A stretch of DNA of 64,000 bases, taken from NCBI GenBank assembly GCA_016165875.1, contig JABBOT010000002.1, forward strand, positions 3,249,540-3,313,539, written 5' to 3'. Source of the DNA: Acanthopleura granulata (Eukaryota > Mollusca > Polyplacophora > Chitonida > Chitonidae). The position numbers and the translations under genes are program-made. The notes below the pieces were generated by a model. It worked only from the letters and a program-made list of their open reading frames with translations. It was not told the origin of the DNA and did not search any database. Below, piece by piece: positions 63,055 to 64,000 of the stretch; positions within the stretch are counted from its first letter, which is position 1; each line of letters starts with the position of its first letter.

Positions 63055-64000
63055 CTGAACATTCCCATTTCAGTGGGTCATTTCAGGATTTGATGGGTCA
63101 GACTTCCTGAAGTACTACTATGACTACTATTCCCTTTTGTGCAAGGAATAGTGAAATGCAGCAGTACTGATATGTCTATCAAATTTTATTGGAGGTCCTT
63201 TCAAATGCTTTTAAAATGGTATAGGAAAATAAAAGAAACACTGAAGATCTTTCACAAAAAACAACCCAGTAAAAGATCTTTTAACAGTTTCAGGACTGGA
63301 ACTTTGTCAGTCCACCCTTCTCTTTGTTAATTTAATTGTTTCTTTTTGCAAACAACTATAACAGGGATTCAGAGAATTCAAAATTATACACACCGAAATT
63401 GAAAAACTTCGAGTTTTTGAGGGGTGGTAAATTGGGATAAAAATATTATTTCCCACCAATAAGGAATTTTTACGTTGCACTGTGTAATTAGCTACAGATT
63501 TTTATAAATATTCACTTCAAGGTTTCACTCTTTAAGTGATTTTGAGAACGAAAATATGACATTCTGGAGAGCCAAATAGCATGAGCAAAATTACAATTAC
63601 AGGTTGAGATAGACTAAAAGAACTTAAACATAGAGCTTGAATCCTAAAAATGTCAACAATATCATACATACTTTACATTTACGGGTGTTAATTAGTGAAA
63701 GACTTAATTGAAAAACCTTTCTGTAGTTATTTCTCTGCCCAGAATCAATATCAAAATTGAGTTACCTCCCTTGTTCAACAACCCACTTGTTGAACATTAT
63801 CCCCAATTCCTCCTAATTGCTGCTGAGTTGCTAGGGCGCCCATGCGAATACTTAGTTTACTTCTGTGTGTGCTTAACCCTAGGCAGGGACAATTTCTTTG
63901 ATTTCTTGATTACAATACAACAACAACGTGAAGCATGACAGTTACAATAAATGGGCCTTTAAATGGCCACCTTTTGCAGCTGGTTTTTTCGAAAGCAAAA
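63055..64000. other. Upstream flank: intron toward the gene start
   Basis: No convincing exon, promoter or start codon. Canonical tail sequence implies further N-terminal exons to the right of the window. Confidence 0.5.

Noticed and set aside
1..64000. CRISPR arrays, rRNA genes, bacterial operon features, or a second protein gene
   Set aside because: No regularly spaced direct repeats with unique spacers, no rRNA-like sequence, and all convincing coding segments chain into one minus-strand dynein gene.

Overview
The window is eukaryotic, intron-rich and AT-rich. It is almost entirely occupied by one very large gene on the minus strand. Conserved protein blocks occur in short exons flanked by GT..AG splice sites. 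tRNA-derived SINE copies with (ATTT)n tails lie in the introns, and the palindrome TACATGTA recurs. This combination suggests a marine lophotrochozoan, most likely a mollusc; the host call is inference.

The gene encodes a dynein heavy chain. I could chain 83 exons with matching splice phases. They run from an N-terminal tail exon at 63007-63054 to an AAA5/AAA6 exon at the left edge (1-338), about 13.2 kb of coding sequence or roughly 4,400 residues. Both ends of the gene lie outside the window: the start codon and promoter to the right, AAA6, the C-terminal domain and the poly(A) signal to the left.

Right to left (5' to 3') the layout is: N-terminal tail (about 63.1-50.4 kb); tail/linker transition and linker (49.4-33.8 kb); AAA1 (33.2-30.9 kb); a disordered AAA1-AAA2 spacer (30.1-28.8 kb); AAA2 (28.4-24.1 kb); AAA3 (23.6-19.1 kb); AAA4 (18.7-13.5 kb); stalk helix CC1 (13.1-11.1 kb); microtubule-binding tip (11.3-8.9 kb); stalk helix CC2 (9.1-6.1 kb); AAA5 and the start of AAA6 (6.2 kb to 1).

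The domain order is that of a normal dynein, but the motor is divergent. AAA1 has GPTCSGKT in place of the near-invariant GPAGTGKT and a Walker B ending in Asp-Asp instead of Asp-Glu. AAA4 has lost the Walker A lysine (GSIGSHLS). AAA2 and AAA3 keep intact P-loops. The stalk has acidic inserts in both helices, and Ser/Thr/Pro-rich inserts occur in the tail, linker, AAA1-AAA2 spacer and microtubule-binding tip. This pattern fits the divergent metazoan family DNHD1 better than any DNAH or DYNC class. I infer that assignment from the divergence and not from a database match.

The introns carry several tRNA-derived SINE copies, a small inverted-repeat element with 18-bp perfect termini, a 47-bp-arm hairpin, several dispersed and tandem repeats, and a minisatellite that appears to have grown out of an exon end and its splice donor. 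Introns not listed separately show nothing I recognise. I see no second protein gene, no convincing functional tRNA or rRNA gene and no CRISPR array. Open frames on the plus strand are antisense shadows of exons or lie in repeats.
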